This document shows positions 42,938-51,271 of a stretch of 64,000 nucleotides of DNA, piece after piece (the first letter of the stretch is position 1; each line of letters opens with the position of its first letter). The DNA comes from Halobellus sp. Atlit-31R (GTDB lineage: Archaea > Halobacteriota > Halobacteria > Halobacteriales > Haloferacaceae). The stretch spans positions 186,001-250,000 of the forward strand of contig QPLR01000002.1 in assembly GCA_003665935.1 (NCBI GenBank), written 5' to 3'. Below the pieces are notes generated by a model. That model searched no databases, was not told the DNA's origin, and saw only the letters and a list, made by a program, of their open reading frames with translations. A program made the position numbers and the translations under genes.

Positions 42938-44092
42938 TCACTCGTAGACGTCCCGCAGTTCCTCGTCGACGTCCCACACCGCCGATCCCTCTCCACGCCA
43001 CAGCTTCACCGCCGCGAACAGCAGCGACACCTGCGTGTCGAACACCGCGTACACTGACTGCAACGAACCGAGTCGATCACGCGATCCCAGGAAGGTAAAC
43101 AGTCCAGCACCCGTAGGCACGACCAGCCCGAACGGCCCTGCGACCAATAACCCTCCAACGGTCGCCAGCCCCAGACTCGCGGCCAGTAACCACGGCGACA
43201 CCAACATAAACCACCAGTTGAACGGCAACACCACACCACCGTAGAGCCCGTATCGACCCAACATATCCCGATTCCGCAGCAACAACCGAATCAGCCCCAT
43301 CGCGCGCCGATCCTTCTGCGTCCGGCGCTTTCCGAACTGCGAGTGCGACGCCTCCTTGTACCGAATGTCCGGATCGAACACGACCCGCTTGCCGTTCTTC
43401 CGAATCTTCAGCGCGAGTTCCGTGTCGTCGGCTATTGAGTCCGGATCAATCGGGACGGTCTCCTCGTTCTCGAACGCCGAAAACGGCCCATGGAAAATGA
43501 GCGTCGAATCCAAGTGCGACTCAAGCGTTTGAATAGTCGCCTGCACATCCCGATATCCCTCTTCGACGTCGCTCCCGCCGAGGACGTCGACGTTCCGCCC
43601 CGTAACGGCGCCGACGTCCGGATCGGCCAGATTCGCCGCGGCCTCTCGAAGTGCGTCGACGGCGACCCTCGAATCGCAGTCGGTTTTGACCACCATCTCG
43701 TTCGATGCGGCCGCGTAAGCGTCGTTCAACGCGGGAGCCAGACCACGACGTTCGTCCTCTTCTAAGAGCGTCAATTCGGGGGCTTGTCGATCCACAAAGA
43801 ACGAACGAACAATCTCCCGCGTATCGTCGTCTGAGGAGTCGACGACGACGACCTCGACCTTGTTCATCGGGTAGTCGAGCGAGACGATGTCTCGGAGTTT
43901 GTTCTCGACGATTCGCTCTTCGTTGTAAGTCGGCAGCACGATGCTCACGGTCGGTTCCGCGGGCCGCTTTTGCGCGGGCGAGCCCTGCGGGTTCCATACT
44001 TTTGCGAGGAGGAGATAGACCGCGTAGGGGAGTCCCGTCAGCGACACCAACGCCGCAACGGAACCAGCAAGTCCGCGAACGAGTCTTCGCAT
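42938..44092 (-). CDS. membrane GT2 family glycosyltransferase
   Basis: A protein of 384 residues. There is one membrane helix near residues 8-28, then a GT-A domain: VSIVLPTYNEERIVENKLRD, VVVDSSDDDTREIV, VKTDCDSRVAVDALR (DxD-like) and DDTELALKIRKNGKRVVF. Two to three membrane helices and an acidic tail end the protein. This layout resembles processive or polyprenol-phosphate glycosyltransferases acting at the cytoplasmic membrane. It is divergent from the flippase at 44254 and heads a likely operon down to glmS. Confidence 0.9.
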   Translation of the reverse strand: MRRLVRGLAGSVAALVSLTGLPYAVYLLLAKVWNPQGSPAQKRPAEPTVSIVLPTYNEERIVENKLRDIVSLDYPMNKVEVVVVDSSDDDTREIVRSFFVDRQAPELTLLEEDERRGLAPALNDAYAAASNEMVVKTDCDSRVAVDALREAAANLADPDVGAVTGRNVDVLGGSDVEEGYRDVQATIQTLESHLDSTLIFHGPFSAFENEETVPIDPDSIADDTELALKIRKNGKRVVFDPDIRYKEASHSQFGKRRTQKDRRAMGLIRLLLRNRDMLGRYGLYGGVVLPFNWWFMLVSPWLLAASLGLATVGGLLVAGPFGLVVPTGAGLFTFLGSRDRLGSLQSVYAVFDTQVSLLFAAVKLWRGEGSAVWDVDEELRDVYE

Positions 44093-44253
44093 AATGGTCC
44101 CTTCGACGACCGGGGCAAAAATCCCCGTGGTCCGCGCTTATTTTTTCGGGAGAGCGCGCGTATCGAATATTGATAAGCACGTATTATTTGTGTCCACGAT
44201 TATACGCACGCTGTAAACCGCCTGCCACAACACTCGCCGTTCCCTCCTAACCA

Positions 44254-45675
44254 ATGAGAATCGGCCAGACCTCCTTCGTCGTCTTCGCCTCGAAGCTCCT
44301 CGGCTCGGCACTGGGATTCGTTGCGACCCTCTATTTCGCCCGAACCCTCGGTGCCGCCGTACTGGGGCAGTACGCTCTCGTGCTCGCGGTCGTGGCGTGG
44401 CTCTCTCTGGCCGGGAACCTCGGCATCTCCGGGGCGATTACCAAGCGAATGAGCGAGGGGACAGATACGTCCGCGTACGCGACCGCAGGTGCACTCGTCG
44501 TCGCGGCACTCGGCCTCGCGCTCGGTGCGCTCGTGCTCCTCTTTGATGCGGCCGTAAACGCGTACGTCGGCGAACCGGTCGCGCCGCTCGTCGTCGCACT
44601 CCTGCTGTTGGGGCTCTTTCAATCGCTCACGAACTCGGCACTGCAGGGCGAGCGGAAGGTCTACATCACGGGCCTTCTCACCCCCGTCGGGATCGCCGTC
44701 CGCAGCGTCATCCAGATCGCGCTCGTCTTCGTCGGACTCGAACTGGTCGGGATGATCGCGGGCTACGCGATCGCGAGCTTTCTCGTCGGCGTCGTCGGCG
44801 TCGCGCTGCTTTCGGTCGGTGTCGCTCGTCCGACTCGCGAGCATTTCGAGTCTCTCTACGAGTACGCGAAGTTCTCGTGGCTCGGCGGCCTCAAATCGCG
44901 GTCGTTCAACGACGTCGACGTGCTGCTCTTGGGTGTTTTCGTCCAATCGTCGCTCGTCGGGGTCTACTCGGCCGCTTGGAGCATCGCGAAGTTCCTCACG
45001 CTGTTCGACTCGGCGGTGAGTTCGACGCTCTTTCCGGAACTCAGCCGGGCCGACGCGGAGGGGAACAGAGAGTCCGTCGCCGGTCTCGTCGAGGATTCGC
45101 TGACGTACGGTGGCCTCATCTTGATCCCCGGTCTCTTCGGCGGGTCCTTACTCGGCGAACGGCTGCTCCGCATCTACGGCCCGGAGTTCGTCCAGGGGGC
45201 GACCGTCCTGTGGGTTCTGATTCTGGCGACGCTGCTCTACGGCTACCAGAAGCAACTCCTGAACGCGTTGAACGGTATCGACCGTCCGAAGGTCGCATTC
45301 CGGATCAACGCCGCGTTCATCGCGGCGAACGTCGTCTTGAACCTCGCACTGATCTCAGCGCTAGGTGTCGTCGGCGCGGCCGTCGCCACTGCCGCATCCG
45401 CAGCGCTCGGCGTCGCCCTCGCAGTCTCCGCCCTACGCTCGGAAGTCCACTTCACGATCCCGTACGGAGAGATCGCTCGGCAGTTCGTCGCCGCGGCGGC
45501 GATGGCGGCTGCCGTCGTCGGGTTCGAGACGCTTCTGGAGACGGCGACGAGCCTCAACCACAACTTCGCGACGGTGGTTCTCCTCGTCGCTGTCGGGGCG
45601 ACAGTGTACTTCCTCTCGCTGTTCGGCCTCTCTGCGCAGTTCCGAGCGACGGTAATCGAAAACAGTCCACTCTGA
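44254..45675 (+). CDS. flippase (Wzx/AglR-type, second copy in the island)
   Basis: A protein of 473 residues starting MRIGQTSFVVFASKLLGSALGFVATLYFARTLG, with about 14 membrane helices and no acidic tail. Its sequence differs widely from the flippase at 21570. The family exports lipid-linked glycans. Two flippases together with two nucleotidyltransferases suggest that the island encodes two surface glycans. It is convergent with the nucleotidyltransferase at 45713. Confidence 0.92.
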   Translation: MRIGQTSFVVFASKLLGSALGFVATLYFARTLGAAVLGQYALVLAVVAWLSLAGNLGISGAITKRMSEGTDTSAYATAGALVVAALGLALGALVLLFDAAVNAYVGEPVAPLVVALLLLGLFQSLTNSALQGERKVYITGLLTPVGIAVRSVIQIALVFVGLELVGMIAGYAIASFLVGVVGVALLSVGVARPTREHFESLYEYAKFSWLGGLKSRSFNDVDVLLLGVFVQSSLVGVYSAAWSIAKFLTLFDSAVSSTLFPELSRADAEGNRESVAGLVEDSLTYGGLILIPGLFGGSLLGERLLRIYGPEFVQGATVLWVLILATLLYGYQKQLLNALNGIDRPKVAFRINAAFIAANVVLNLALISALGVVGAAVATAASAALGVALAVSALRSEVHFTIPYGEIARQFVAAAAMAAAVVGFETLLETATSLNHNFATVVLLVAVGATVYFLSLFGLSAQFRATVIENSPL

Positions 45676-45712
45676 ACCGTTCACCCTGAACAGTCTGCTC
45701 TAACCGTCCGCG

Positions 45713-46915
45713 CTAGTTACTTTCGACGTCGCGCAGAACAGTCTTTCCGGGTTCGATCCCGACGCCGCTTCCAACTTTCACGCCGGCGTTGAGGCTCACG
45801 TTGATTCCCGTCTTCACCTCGTCGCCCAGCACCACGCCGAGTTTCCGCCGCCCCGTATCGACGCGCTCGCCTTTCACCGTCATATGTACTGAGGTATCGT
45901 CGTGGCGCAGATTGGCAACTTTCGTCCCCGCGCCCAGGTTCACGTCGCGGCCGAGCAGGGAATCGCCGACGTACGACAGGTGCGGTACCGCCGCATCCGA
46001 CATCAGAATGGAATTTTTCACCTCGACACTGTGGCCGACGTGTACGTCCGGGCCGATGGCAGTCGCCCCGCGGAGGTAAGCGTTCGGCCCGACCTCCGCG
46101 CCCGACTTCACGACGACCGGTCCCTCGATCACGACGCCTTCTCGAATCGTCGCGCCCTCTTCGACGACGACGTCGCCCTCTAATTGTGCTCCCTCCGCGA
46201 CGTCTCCCCGTACGTCGCGGCCGACATCCGCGAGCACGCGTTCGTTCGCCGTCAGCAGCTCCCAGGGACGGCCCACGTCGAGCCACCGGCCGTCGTATTC
46301 GACGACCGAGACCTCGTGGCCGTCCTCGAGGAGCAGTTCGAGGGTCTCGGTGATTTCGAACTCGCCGCGCTCGCTTCTCGCTGTTCGCTCGATGTACTCG
46401 AACACCTCCGGCTCGAACGCGTAACAGCCGACGTTCGCGAGGTTCGTCGGCGGGTTCGTGGGCTTCTCGACGATGGCTTCGAGCCACTCGTCGGCGCCGA
46501 CGGAGACGACGCCGTAGGACGTTGGATCTGAGACGGGCGTCGTCGCGATCGCGTGCCCACCGGCGTCGGCGAGCGCCTTTGGTAGTTCGGGATCGACGAG
46601 GACGTCACCGTTGAGGACGACGAACCGGTCGTCGACGACCGACTCGGCCTGCCCGATCGCGTGTGCCGTCCCCGCGGCCTCCTCCTGTTCGACGTACGTG
46701 ATCGGCACGCCGCGGTACTCCTCGCCGAGTCGGTCGATCACGTCCGCACCGCGGTAGCCGATCACGACGACGAACTCGTCGACGACGTCGAGACACGCGT
46801 CGAAGACGTGTTCGAGCAGCGGCCGACCACCGGCGGGCAGCAACGGTTTCGGTCGAAAGTCCGTCAGCGGTCGCATCCGCGTTCCCTGCCCGGCCGCGAG
46901 CACGACTCCGTACAT
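45713..46915 (-). CDS. bifunctional sugar-1-phosphate nucleotidyltransferase (GlmU-like, second copy)
   Basis: A protein of 400 residues from MYGVVLAAGQGTRMRPLTDFRPKPLLPAGG. Nucleotidyltransferase domain ~1-230; beta-helix hexapeptides follow (GPNAYLRGATAIGPDVHVGH) with the acetyl-CoA-side segment SILMSDAAVPHLSYVGDSLLG and the late GVVLGDEVKTGINVSLNAG. Compared with the gene at 40652, the C-terminal half keeps more of the GlmU acetyltransferase pattern, so this is the better candidate for N-acetylglucosamine-1-phosphate handling. Confidence 0.92.
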   Translation of the reverse strand: MYGVVLAAGQGTRMRPLTDFRPKPLLPAGGRPLLEHVFDACLDVVDEFVVVIGYRGADVIDRLGEEYRGVPITYVEQEEAAGTAHAIGQAESVVDDRFVVLNGDVLVDPELPKALADAGGHAIATTPVSDPTSYGVVSVGADEWLEAIVEKPTNPPTNLANVGCYAFEPEVFEYIERTARSERGEFEITETLELLLEDGHEVSVVEYDGRWLDVGRPWELLTANERVLADVGRDVRGDVAEGAQLEGDVVVEEGATIREGVVIEGPVVVKSGAEVGPNAYLRGATAIGPDVHVGHSVEVKNSILMSDAAVPHLSYVGDSLLGRDVNLGAGTKVANLRHDDTSVHMTVKGERVDTGRRKLGVVLGDEVKTGINVSLNAGVKVGSGVGIEPGKTVLRDVESN

Positions 46916-47088
46916 ATGGACTCGGACGGAACACCGGTGTATAGTGGCTGTGGTCTTGCTGCTATTGAGTGGCTACTGCACGGGCAGGCAGATGCCCTAA
47001 CGAATCTCTTCGAGGAGTTCTATGCAGTCTTATGAATACTCTGGGGCTCGCTTCAGGCACACTGAAAGCGCTGAATTATATCCTCACT

Positions 47089-47111
47089 CACACCCCTCAT
47101 TTCGTCTGTTC
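47089..47111 (-). repeat. ORB-like repeat 1
   Basis: The plus strand reads ACACCCCTCATTTCGTCTGT with TC after it, in the CCCC-first orientation. The following ~80 bp (with GTCAAGGAAGCCAACTTTCGAACG-like sequence) is repeated between copies 2 and 3. Confidence 0.8.
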
Positions 47112-47170
47112 TTCGTACTCGGGGGACACCGTCTGGCGTCAAGGAAGCCAACTTTCGAACGCTCCTGTCG

Positions 47171-47192
47171 ACACCCCTCATTTCGTCTGTTC
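47171..47192 (-). repeat. ORB-like repeat 2
   Basis: Same 20-bp core as repeat 1 and same orientation, 81 bp further on. It is part of an imperfect ~80-bp direct duplication. Confidence 0.8.
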
Positions 47193-47241
47193 TCATCATC
47201 TGGGGATTCCGTACAGTCATCAAGGAAGCCAATTTCCGAAC

Positions 47242-47263
47242 GCACCCCTCATTTCGTCTGTTT
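47242..47263 (-). repeat. ORB-like repeat 3
   Basis: Same orientation, 71 bp after repeat 2; the last base differs (TTT instead of TTC). Confidence 0.8.
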
Positions 47264-47330
47264 ATTGCATCTGGATCGTATCCGCCTTTGACTGCACAAA
47301 CGCCCCCTCGCGAATCAGGTAAAACAGAAA

Positions 47331-47343
47331 AAACAGACGAAAC
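47331..47343 (+). repeat. partial ORB at the orc promoter
   Basis: AAACAGACGAAAC repeats the arm of the ORB without the GGGG end, in the downstream orientation, directly before the orc TATA box. It could allow the initiator to control its own gene. Confidence 0.5.
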
Positions 47344-47344
47344 A

Positions 47345-47358
47345 AAATAAATATATAT
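47345..47358 (+). promoter_or_regulatory. TATA box of orc1/cdc6
   Basis: AAATAAATATATAT ends 22 bp before the ATG at 47380, consistent with a leaderless transcript; it also doubles as the most AT-rich part of the origin. Confidence 0.6.
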
Positions 47359-47379
47359 CGTTTGTGCATCTGCCGTAGT

Positions 47380-48579
47380 ATGACTAAAGACCTCTTCCGC
47401 GATATGACGGAGACTCTTTTTGCGAACAAATCGATTCTTTCCGAGGAGTACCGTCCTGACGTTATCGTCGAACGAGAAGAGGAGATAGATGCGTACCGGA
47501 CTGCGCTGAAAGATATTCTGTTCGGTCGGAATCCTTCCAACGTTTTCGTGTACGGTAAAACAGGCGTCGGTAAGACTGCAGTCACAGAATATGTGCTGAC
47601 TGCTCTCTCTGAAGAGGTTGAACGACGACCTGAGGCCGACGAGCTTCACGTTATCTTTCACAATTGCAACGATGATACCGTCTATCGGACCGTGCGATCA
47701 CTCATTCACGGAATCAGGGGTCCAGAAGGCGATTCATTCCCCGAAACGGGTCTTTCGACCTCACACGCGCTGGAGACGCTTTATCAGGAGATGAACAGAC
47801 AGGGCGGCACGTTTCTATTCGTCCTTGATGAAATCGATCACCTCTCGGGCCCGGACTCGCTGTTATATGAACTCCCAAGAGCACGGGCAAATGGACATTT
47901 AGAAACTGCTCGCGTCGGCGTTGTAGGGATCAGCAACAACTACACATTTCGGTCTTCGCTCAGTCCGAAAGTCAAAGACACCCTGATGGAGAAAGAGATC
48001 GGTTTTTCGCCATATGACGCCAATGAGCTCCGATCGATTCTCACGAACCGCGCAGAGAAAGCTATCATCGATGATGCTTATGCAGAGTCTGCGATCGCAC
48101 GCTGTGCTGCGACAGCAGCAAAAGATACAGGCAGTGCTCGACAGGCTATCGATCTCCTCCGTGAGGGGGGTGACGTGGCCGAGGAGAACGGTGCGGAGAC
48201 AATCACTGACGAACACATCGAAATTGCGACTGAACGCGTTCGGCGCGGTCGCGTCCGCGATAAGCTCCGTGACCAGACGATTCACGGGCAACTGATTTTG
48301 GAAGCCATCGCACATCTCGAAACGAACGGTCAGACTCGGGTCCGGTCAAAAGAGATCAAAGATGTTTACGAACGCGCCGCTGTCGGGTGGAATCACGAAC
48401 CACTGACGACTCTGAAAAGCCTGCAGAATCACCTCGGAGATTTAACGATGCTTGGATTCCTTGATCGGACAGAGCAGAACAACGGTCGTGCCGGTGGTGC
48501 TCACTATCAGTATGAGCTCACACTGGATCCGGAAATTGTCCTTGAAACACGCGAGTCGATCGAGACGACACCGCCCTAG
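47380..48579 (+). CDS. orc: Orc1/Cdc6 family replication initiator
   Basis: A protein of 399 residues from MTKDLFRDMTETLFANKSIL; an in-frame ATG six codons upstream lies within the presumed promoter spacing. AAA+ domain: Walker A GKTGVGKTAV at ~59-68, Walker B FLFVLDEIDHL at ~145-155, sensor 1 VVGISNN, and GSARQAIDLLR (sensor 2). A winged helix follows at ~300-390 (TTLKSLQNHLGDLTMLGFL). It binds the flanking repeats and loads the MCM helicase. Its moderate GC content contrasts with its GC-rich neighbours. Confidence 0.95.
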   Translation: MTKDLFRDMTETLFANKSILSEEYRPDVIVEREEEIDAYRTALKDILFGRNPSNVFVYGKTGVGKTAVTEYVLTALSEEVERRPEADELHVIFHNCNDDTVYRTVRSLIHGIRGPEGDSFPETGLSTSHALETLYQEMNRQGGTFLFVLDEIDHLSGPDSLLYELPRARANGHLETARVGVVGISNNYTFRSSLSPKVKDTLMEKEIGFSPYDANELRSILTNRAEKAIIDDAYAESAIARCAATAAKDTGSARQAIDLLREGGDVAEENGAETITDEHIEIATERVRRGRVRDKLRDQTIHGQLILEAIAHLETNGQTRVRSKEIKDVYERAAVGWNHEPLTTLKSLQNHLGDLTMLGFLDRTEQNNGRAGGAHYQYELTLDPEIVLETRESIETTPP

Positions 48580-48588
48580 CCAATCGCA

Positions 48589-48612
48589 GAACAGACGAAA
48601 CGAGGGGTGTGA
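48589..48612 (+). repeat. ORB-like repeat 4 (inverted)
   Basis: The core GAACAGACGAAACGAGGGGT starts 10 bp after the orc stop. It is inverted relative to repeats 1-3 and differs from their complement by a single base (C for T). Confidence 0.8.
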
Positions 48613-48648
48613 CCCAGCTCGCTGAACATCGACTACATTGGTAGAGTA

Positions 48649-48671
48649 GAACAGACGAAACGAGGGGTGTG
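48649..48671 (+). repeat. ORB-like repeat 5 (inverted)
   Basis: Identical core to repeat 4, 60 bp downstream. The rest of the 48580-48823 gap shows no gene. Confidence 0.8.
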
Positions 48672-48823
48672 TCGCACTCAACTCTCCAGAACAAATACAC
48701 AACAAACTGTATCTACAGTAGCTGCGTGGTTTTAACGCAGAAGGCACGAAATGAACCCTGGCACGAGAACTACGCGCCTCGTTTCCGGAATCACTTTCAC
48801 CCCTGCACGACCCACTCCGCACG

Positions 48824-49744
48824 ATGGATTACGACGACGTCTGCGTCCTCGTGCCCACCTACGACGAGGCCGAGACGATCGGCCAGGTAGTCGACGACTT
48901 CCGAGACGCGGGCTTCGACGACGTGCTCGTCGTCGACGGCGGCTCCGACGACGGCACCGACGAGATCGCCGCGGAACACGGCGCGCGCGTCGTCTATCAG
49001 TCGGGCTCGGGCAAAGGCCAGGCCGTCCGCGAGGGCGTCGCGGAGTACGTCGACCGCGAGTACGTCCTGATGCTCGACGGTGACGCGACTTACCGCGTCG
49101 AGGACGCCGACGCGATGCTCGAACCGCTCCTCGAGGGCGACGCCGAACACGTCATCGGCGACCGCTTCGCCGATATGCGCGAGGGTGCGATGACCCGCTT
49201 CAATCAGGTCGGCAACCGGATCATCAACCGCGGCTTCGCGGCCGTTCACGGCGAGGACTTTCAGGACATCCTCTCGGGCTACCGCGCGTTCACCCGCGAG
49301 TCGTTCCTGAGGATGACGCTCACCTCCGACGGATTCGGCATCGAGACGGAGATGGCCGTCGAGTGCGCGAAACGGAGCATCTCGACGACGGTCGTCCCGA
49401 TCACGTATCTCCCGCGGCCCTCCGGGTCGGACACGAACCTCCGCCCGGTTCGGGACGGCGGAATCATCTTCATCGAACTCTACCGCCGCGCGAAGACCAA
49501 CAACCCGCTCTTCTACTTCGGGAGCCTCGGCGTTCTCTCGACCGCCACCGGCCTCGTCGTCGCCGTCTACGTCGCCGTCGATTGGATCACCCGAGGCATC
49601 TCCCACGAGGTGCTGGCGGTCGTCGCTGCCTTCGGGATCATCGTGGGCATCCAACTCCTGATGTTCGGCGTGCTCGCGGATCTGATTCTGACGCTCCACC
49701 GCGACACGCTCCGGAAGATCGAAGAAGAGACTCGATCTGAGTAG
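48824..49744 (+). CDS. aglJ: dolichol-phosphate glycosyltransferase AglJ
   Basis: A protein of 306 residues. GT2 domain: VCVLVPTYDEAETIGQVVDDF, VVDGGSDDGTDEIA, the DxD-like LMLDGDATY, and the AglJ-typical QSGSGKGQAVREGV, DILSGYRAFTRESF and DGFGIETEMAVECA. Two membrane helices end it (~230-255 and ~265-290). AglJ adds the first sugar to dolichol phosphate in Haloferax N-glycosylation. Lying ~29 kb from aglB, it closes the island. Its codon use returns to the GC-rich core pattern. Confidence 0.93.
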   Translation: MDYDDVCVLVPTYDEAETIGQVVDDFRDAGFDDVLVVDGGSDDGTDEIAAEHGARVVYQSGSGKGQAVREGVAEYVDREYVLMLDGDATYRVEDADAMLEPLLEGDAEHVIGDRFADMREGAMTRFNQVGNRIINRGFAAVHGEDFQDILSGYRAFTRESFLRMTLTSDGFGIETEMAVECAKRSISTTVVPITYLPRPSGSDTNLRPVRDGGIIFIELYRRAKTNNPLFYFGSLGVLSTATGLVVAVYVAVDWITRGISHEVLAVVAAFGIIVGIQLLMFGVLADLILTLHRDTLRKIEEETRSE

Positions 49745-49858
49745 CGGGACTACGGACCTATCGCAGTTCCAGCGGAGCGACGTGGGGCGGGTGCCGTTGC
49801 GTTCGCTGTCGTTGCTAAGCGTGGTGTACCGCGAGGCGAGCGAAGCGAGCCGAGCGGA

Positions 49859-49924
49859 TTTTTGGTCCAGATTTTTGCGCGGTGGGTTCCCGCAGCGGCG
49901 CGCAGCGCCGCGAGGAAACCCACC
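49859..49924 (+). terminator. T runs plus long imperfect hairpin after aglJ
   Basis: Two T5 runs (49859-49863 and 49872-49876) precede a long imperfect hairpin. Its arms are GGTGGGTTCCCGCAGCGGCG (from 49881) and GCCGCGAGGAAACCCACC (ending 49924), followed by AAAAAGGTGGGT that repeats one arm. The 49745-49941 gap also contains the run GCGAGGCGAGCGAAGCGAGC. It looks like a repeat-type 3' element and may end the aglJ and 49942 transcripts. Confidence 0.5.
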
Positions 49925-49941
49925 GTAGAAAAAGGTGGGTG

Positions 49942-50265
49942 CTAGAACGGCAACAGCGCCCGCAGCTGCGAGAAGATCCCGCCGCCTGATTCCCGGTACT
50001 CCTCCAAGACGGGATGCAGCGCGTCGAGCAGTTCACGCTTGCTGTCGAACTCCGTCTCGCCGACCGACGTGAGCGCTTCCGAGAGCGAGACAGTGTTTCC
50101 GTTGGCGTCGAACGGGATCGCGGGATCGCCGAGCGCGCGCACGACTTCGTCCGCCGTCGCCGGGAAGGTGAGATCGGACTCCGAGAGATACGGGCTCAGC
50201 GCCGCGATACCGAACTCCAGGGAATCGGGCTCGTCGTCGCCCTGCTGCGGTGGTCTGACAGCCAT
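49942..50265 (-). CDS. DUF5789-like small haloarchaeal protein
   Basis: A protein of 107 residues from MAVRPPQQGDDEPDSLEFGIAALSPYL; the open frame upstream is not needed. The core LTFPATADEVVRALGDPAIPFDANGNTVSLSEALTSVG and DSKRELLDALHPVLEEYRE matches the DUF5789-type pattern (a short alpha-beta domain with a strand, helix, strand). The assignment is from memory. The function is unknown. It is divergent from the RHH gene at 50390. Confidence 0.7.
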   Translation of the reverse strand: MAVRPPQQGDDEPDSLEFGIAALSPYLSESDLTFPATADEVVRALGDPAIPFDANGNTVSLSEALTSVGETEFDSKRELLDALHPVLEEYRESGGGIFSQLRALLPF

Positions 50266-50389
50266 CGACCGCCCATAAGACTGCGGGGGTGGAAAAACCC
50301 CCGGCTCCGGATCGACGGCGTTGGTGCGGGGTTCCCGTGCGGAACTCCACACTGTTTAGTTCGGGCGACGCCTCGTCTCCGGCACGACG

Positions 50390-50602
50390 ATGACCGAGTA
50401 CACCACCGTTTCGATCCCGAAAGATCTGGCCGAGCGCGTCGACGAAACCATCGAGGGAACGAGCTTCTCGAGCACGAGCGACCTCGTGCGGTTTCTCCTT
50501 CGAAGTATCGTCATTCAGTACCAGCGCGAGGGCGAACTCACAGAAGCGCAGTTCGAGGACATCGCAGAGCAGCTCGCGGATCTAGGCTATCTCGACCGGT
50601 GA
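50390..50602 (+). CDS. ribbon-helix-helix (CopG-type) DNA-binding protein
   Basis: A protein of 70 residues. The N-terminal TTVSIPKDLAERVDETIEGTSFSSTSDLVRFLLRSIV is the RHH fold: a beta strand that enters the DNA groove, then two helices. The C-terminal REGELTEAQFEDIAEQLADLGYL is an extra helical tail. RHH proteins act as dimers and often autoregulate. No toxin gene is adjacent, so it is more likely a stand-alone regulator than an antitoxin. Confidence 0.88.
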   Translation: MTEYTTVSIPKDLAERVDETIEGTSFSSTSDLVRFLLRSIVIQYQREGELTEAQFEDIAEQLADLGYLDR

Positions 50603-50608
50603 CAGCGT

Positions 50609-51025
50609 TTACTCCGCGAGCGTCTCCCGCGGCGGTTCGACGTCGAGGACGTCGAGGTCGAGTTCGCGGTCGTTGCGATCGAACGCCGCACACGACGCCT
50701 GGTCCCAGGGCGGCACCGCGACGACGAGTGCCGCGGCGAAGGTGTCCTCGCGAGTCGCCTCCAGCGGCCCCTGCGGATGCGAGACGAAGCGCGCCCGGCC
50801 GCGACCCGCGGGGGTACCGAGGTCGACGCCGAAGACGGCCGCCACGGACCCGCTGGCCTCCGGGAAGTAAAAGTGCGTCAACACCGGCGTCTCGTCGTCG
50901 AGTCCGAGCTCCGCCTCGAAGTCCTCGGCGGGCGTCGACGCGAGCACGACGCTCACCGACGAGGGTTCCTCTGCCGCTGCCATTTCGAGGAGCGCGTCGA
51001 GAAGCCCGCGCGTGATGTAAACCAC
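50609..51025 (-). CDS. JAMM/MPN-like haloarchaeal protein, active site incomplete
   Basis: A protein of 138 residues starting MVYITRGLLDALLEMAA. The segment ARFVSHPQGPLEATREDTFAAALVVAV resembles the core HSHPxGPxxPSxxD of JAB1/MPN (JAMM) peptidases, but only one His of the metal pair remains and the Ser/Asp spacing is altered. It may be a catalytically inactive member. I rate the family link as tentative. It converges with the RHH gene, 6 bp between stops. The 51026-51271 gap upstream shows nothing recognisable. Confidence 0.6.
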   Translation of the reverse strand: MVYITRGLLDALLEMAAAEEPSSVSVVLASTPAEDFEAELGLDDETPVLTHFYFPEASGSVAAVFGVDLGTPAGRGRARFVSHPQGPLEATREDTFAAALVVAVPPWDQASCAAFDRNDRELDLDVLDVEPPRETLAE

Positions 51026-51271
51026 GAGTGGTTAGACGGGAGCGTGGATCAAAACGGCGTCGGCGGATTGGTGCGAGAGCGGGCCAGCATCTGCGGCCGC
51101 GACGATCACGCGTCCGAGCGTCATCTAAAGGGGGCCAAGCGAACGCTTCTTCTCCCGCTTCACCAATTCTGACTACGGATTCGTGCGGACAGGCCGCGTC
51201 GGGAGCCACCTGAAACTTCGCTACGAATCGCCAGACACGGACGAAGTCCGTTCTCGCCAACGGGCTGACGA

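Larger units (their letters stand above)
47041..48680 (+). other. replication origin: orc1/cdc6 gene with flanking ORB repeats
   Basis: An Orc1/Cdc6 gene is bracketed by repeats with the core GAACAGACGAAAYGAGGGGT: three copies upstream and two downstream, facing each other in opposite orientation. The 46916-47379 gap also holds an AT-rich stretch just upstream of the gene (47318-47358). This is the standard layout of an archaeal origin. The GGGG end is typical of haloarchaeal origin recognition boxes. Confidence 0.85.

Noticed and set aside
47089-47263. CRISPR-like interpretation of the three upstream repeats
   Set aside because: The intervening sequence is itself duplicated, and inverted copies occur beyond the orc gene, so they are initiator-binding repeats.
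50390-50602. RHH protein as antitoxin
   Set aside because: The nearest gene (50609-51025) is convergent and resembles a JAMM-like protein, not a toxin.
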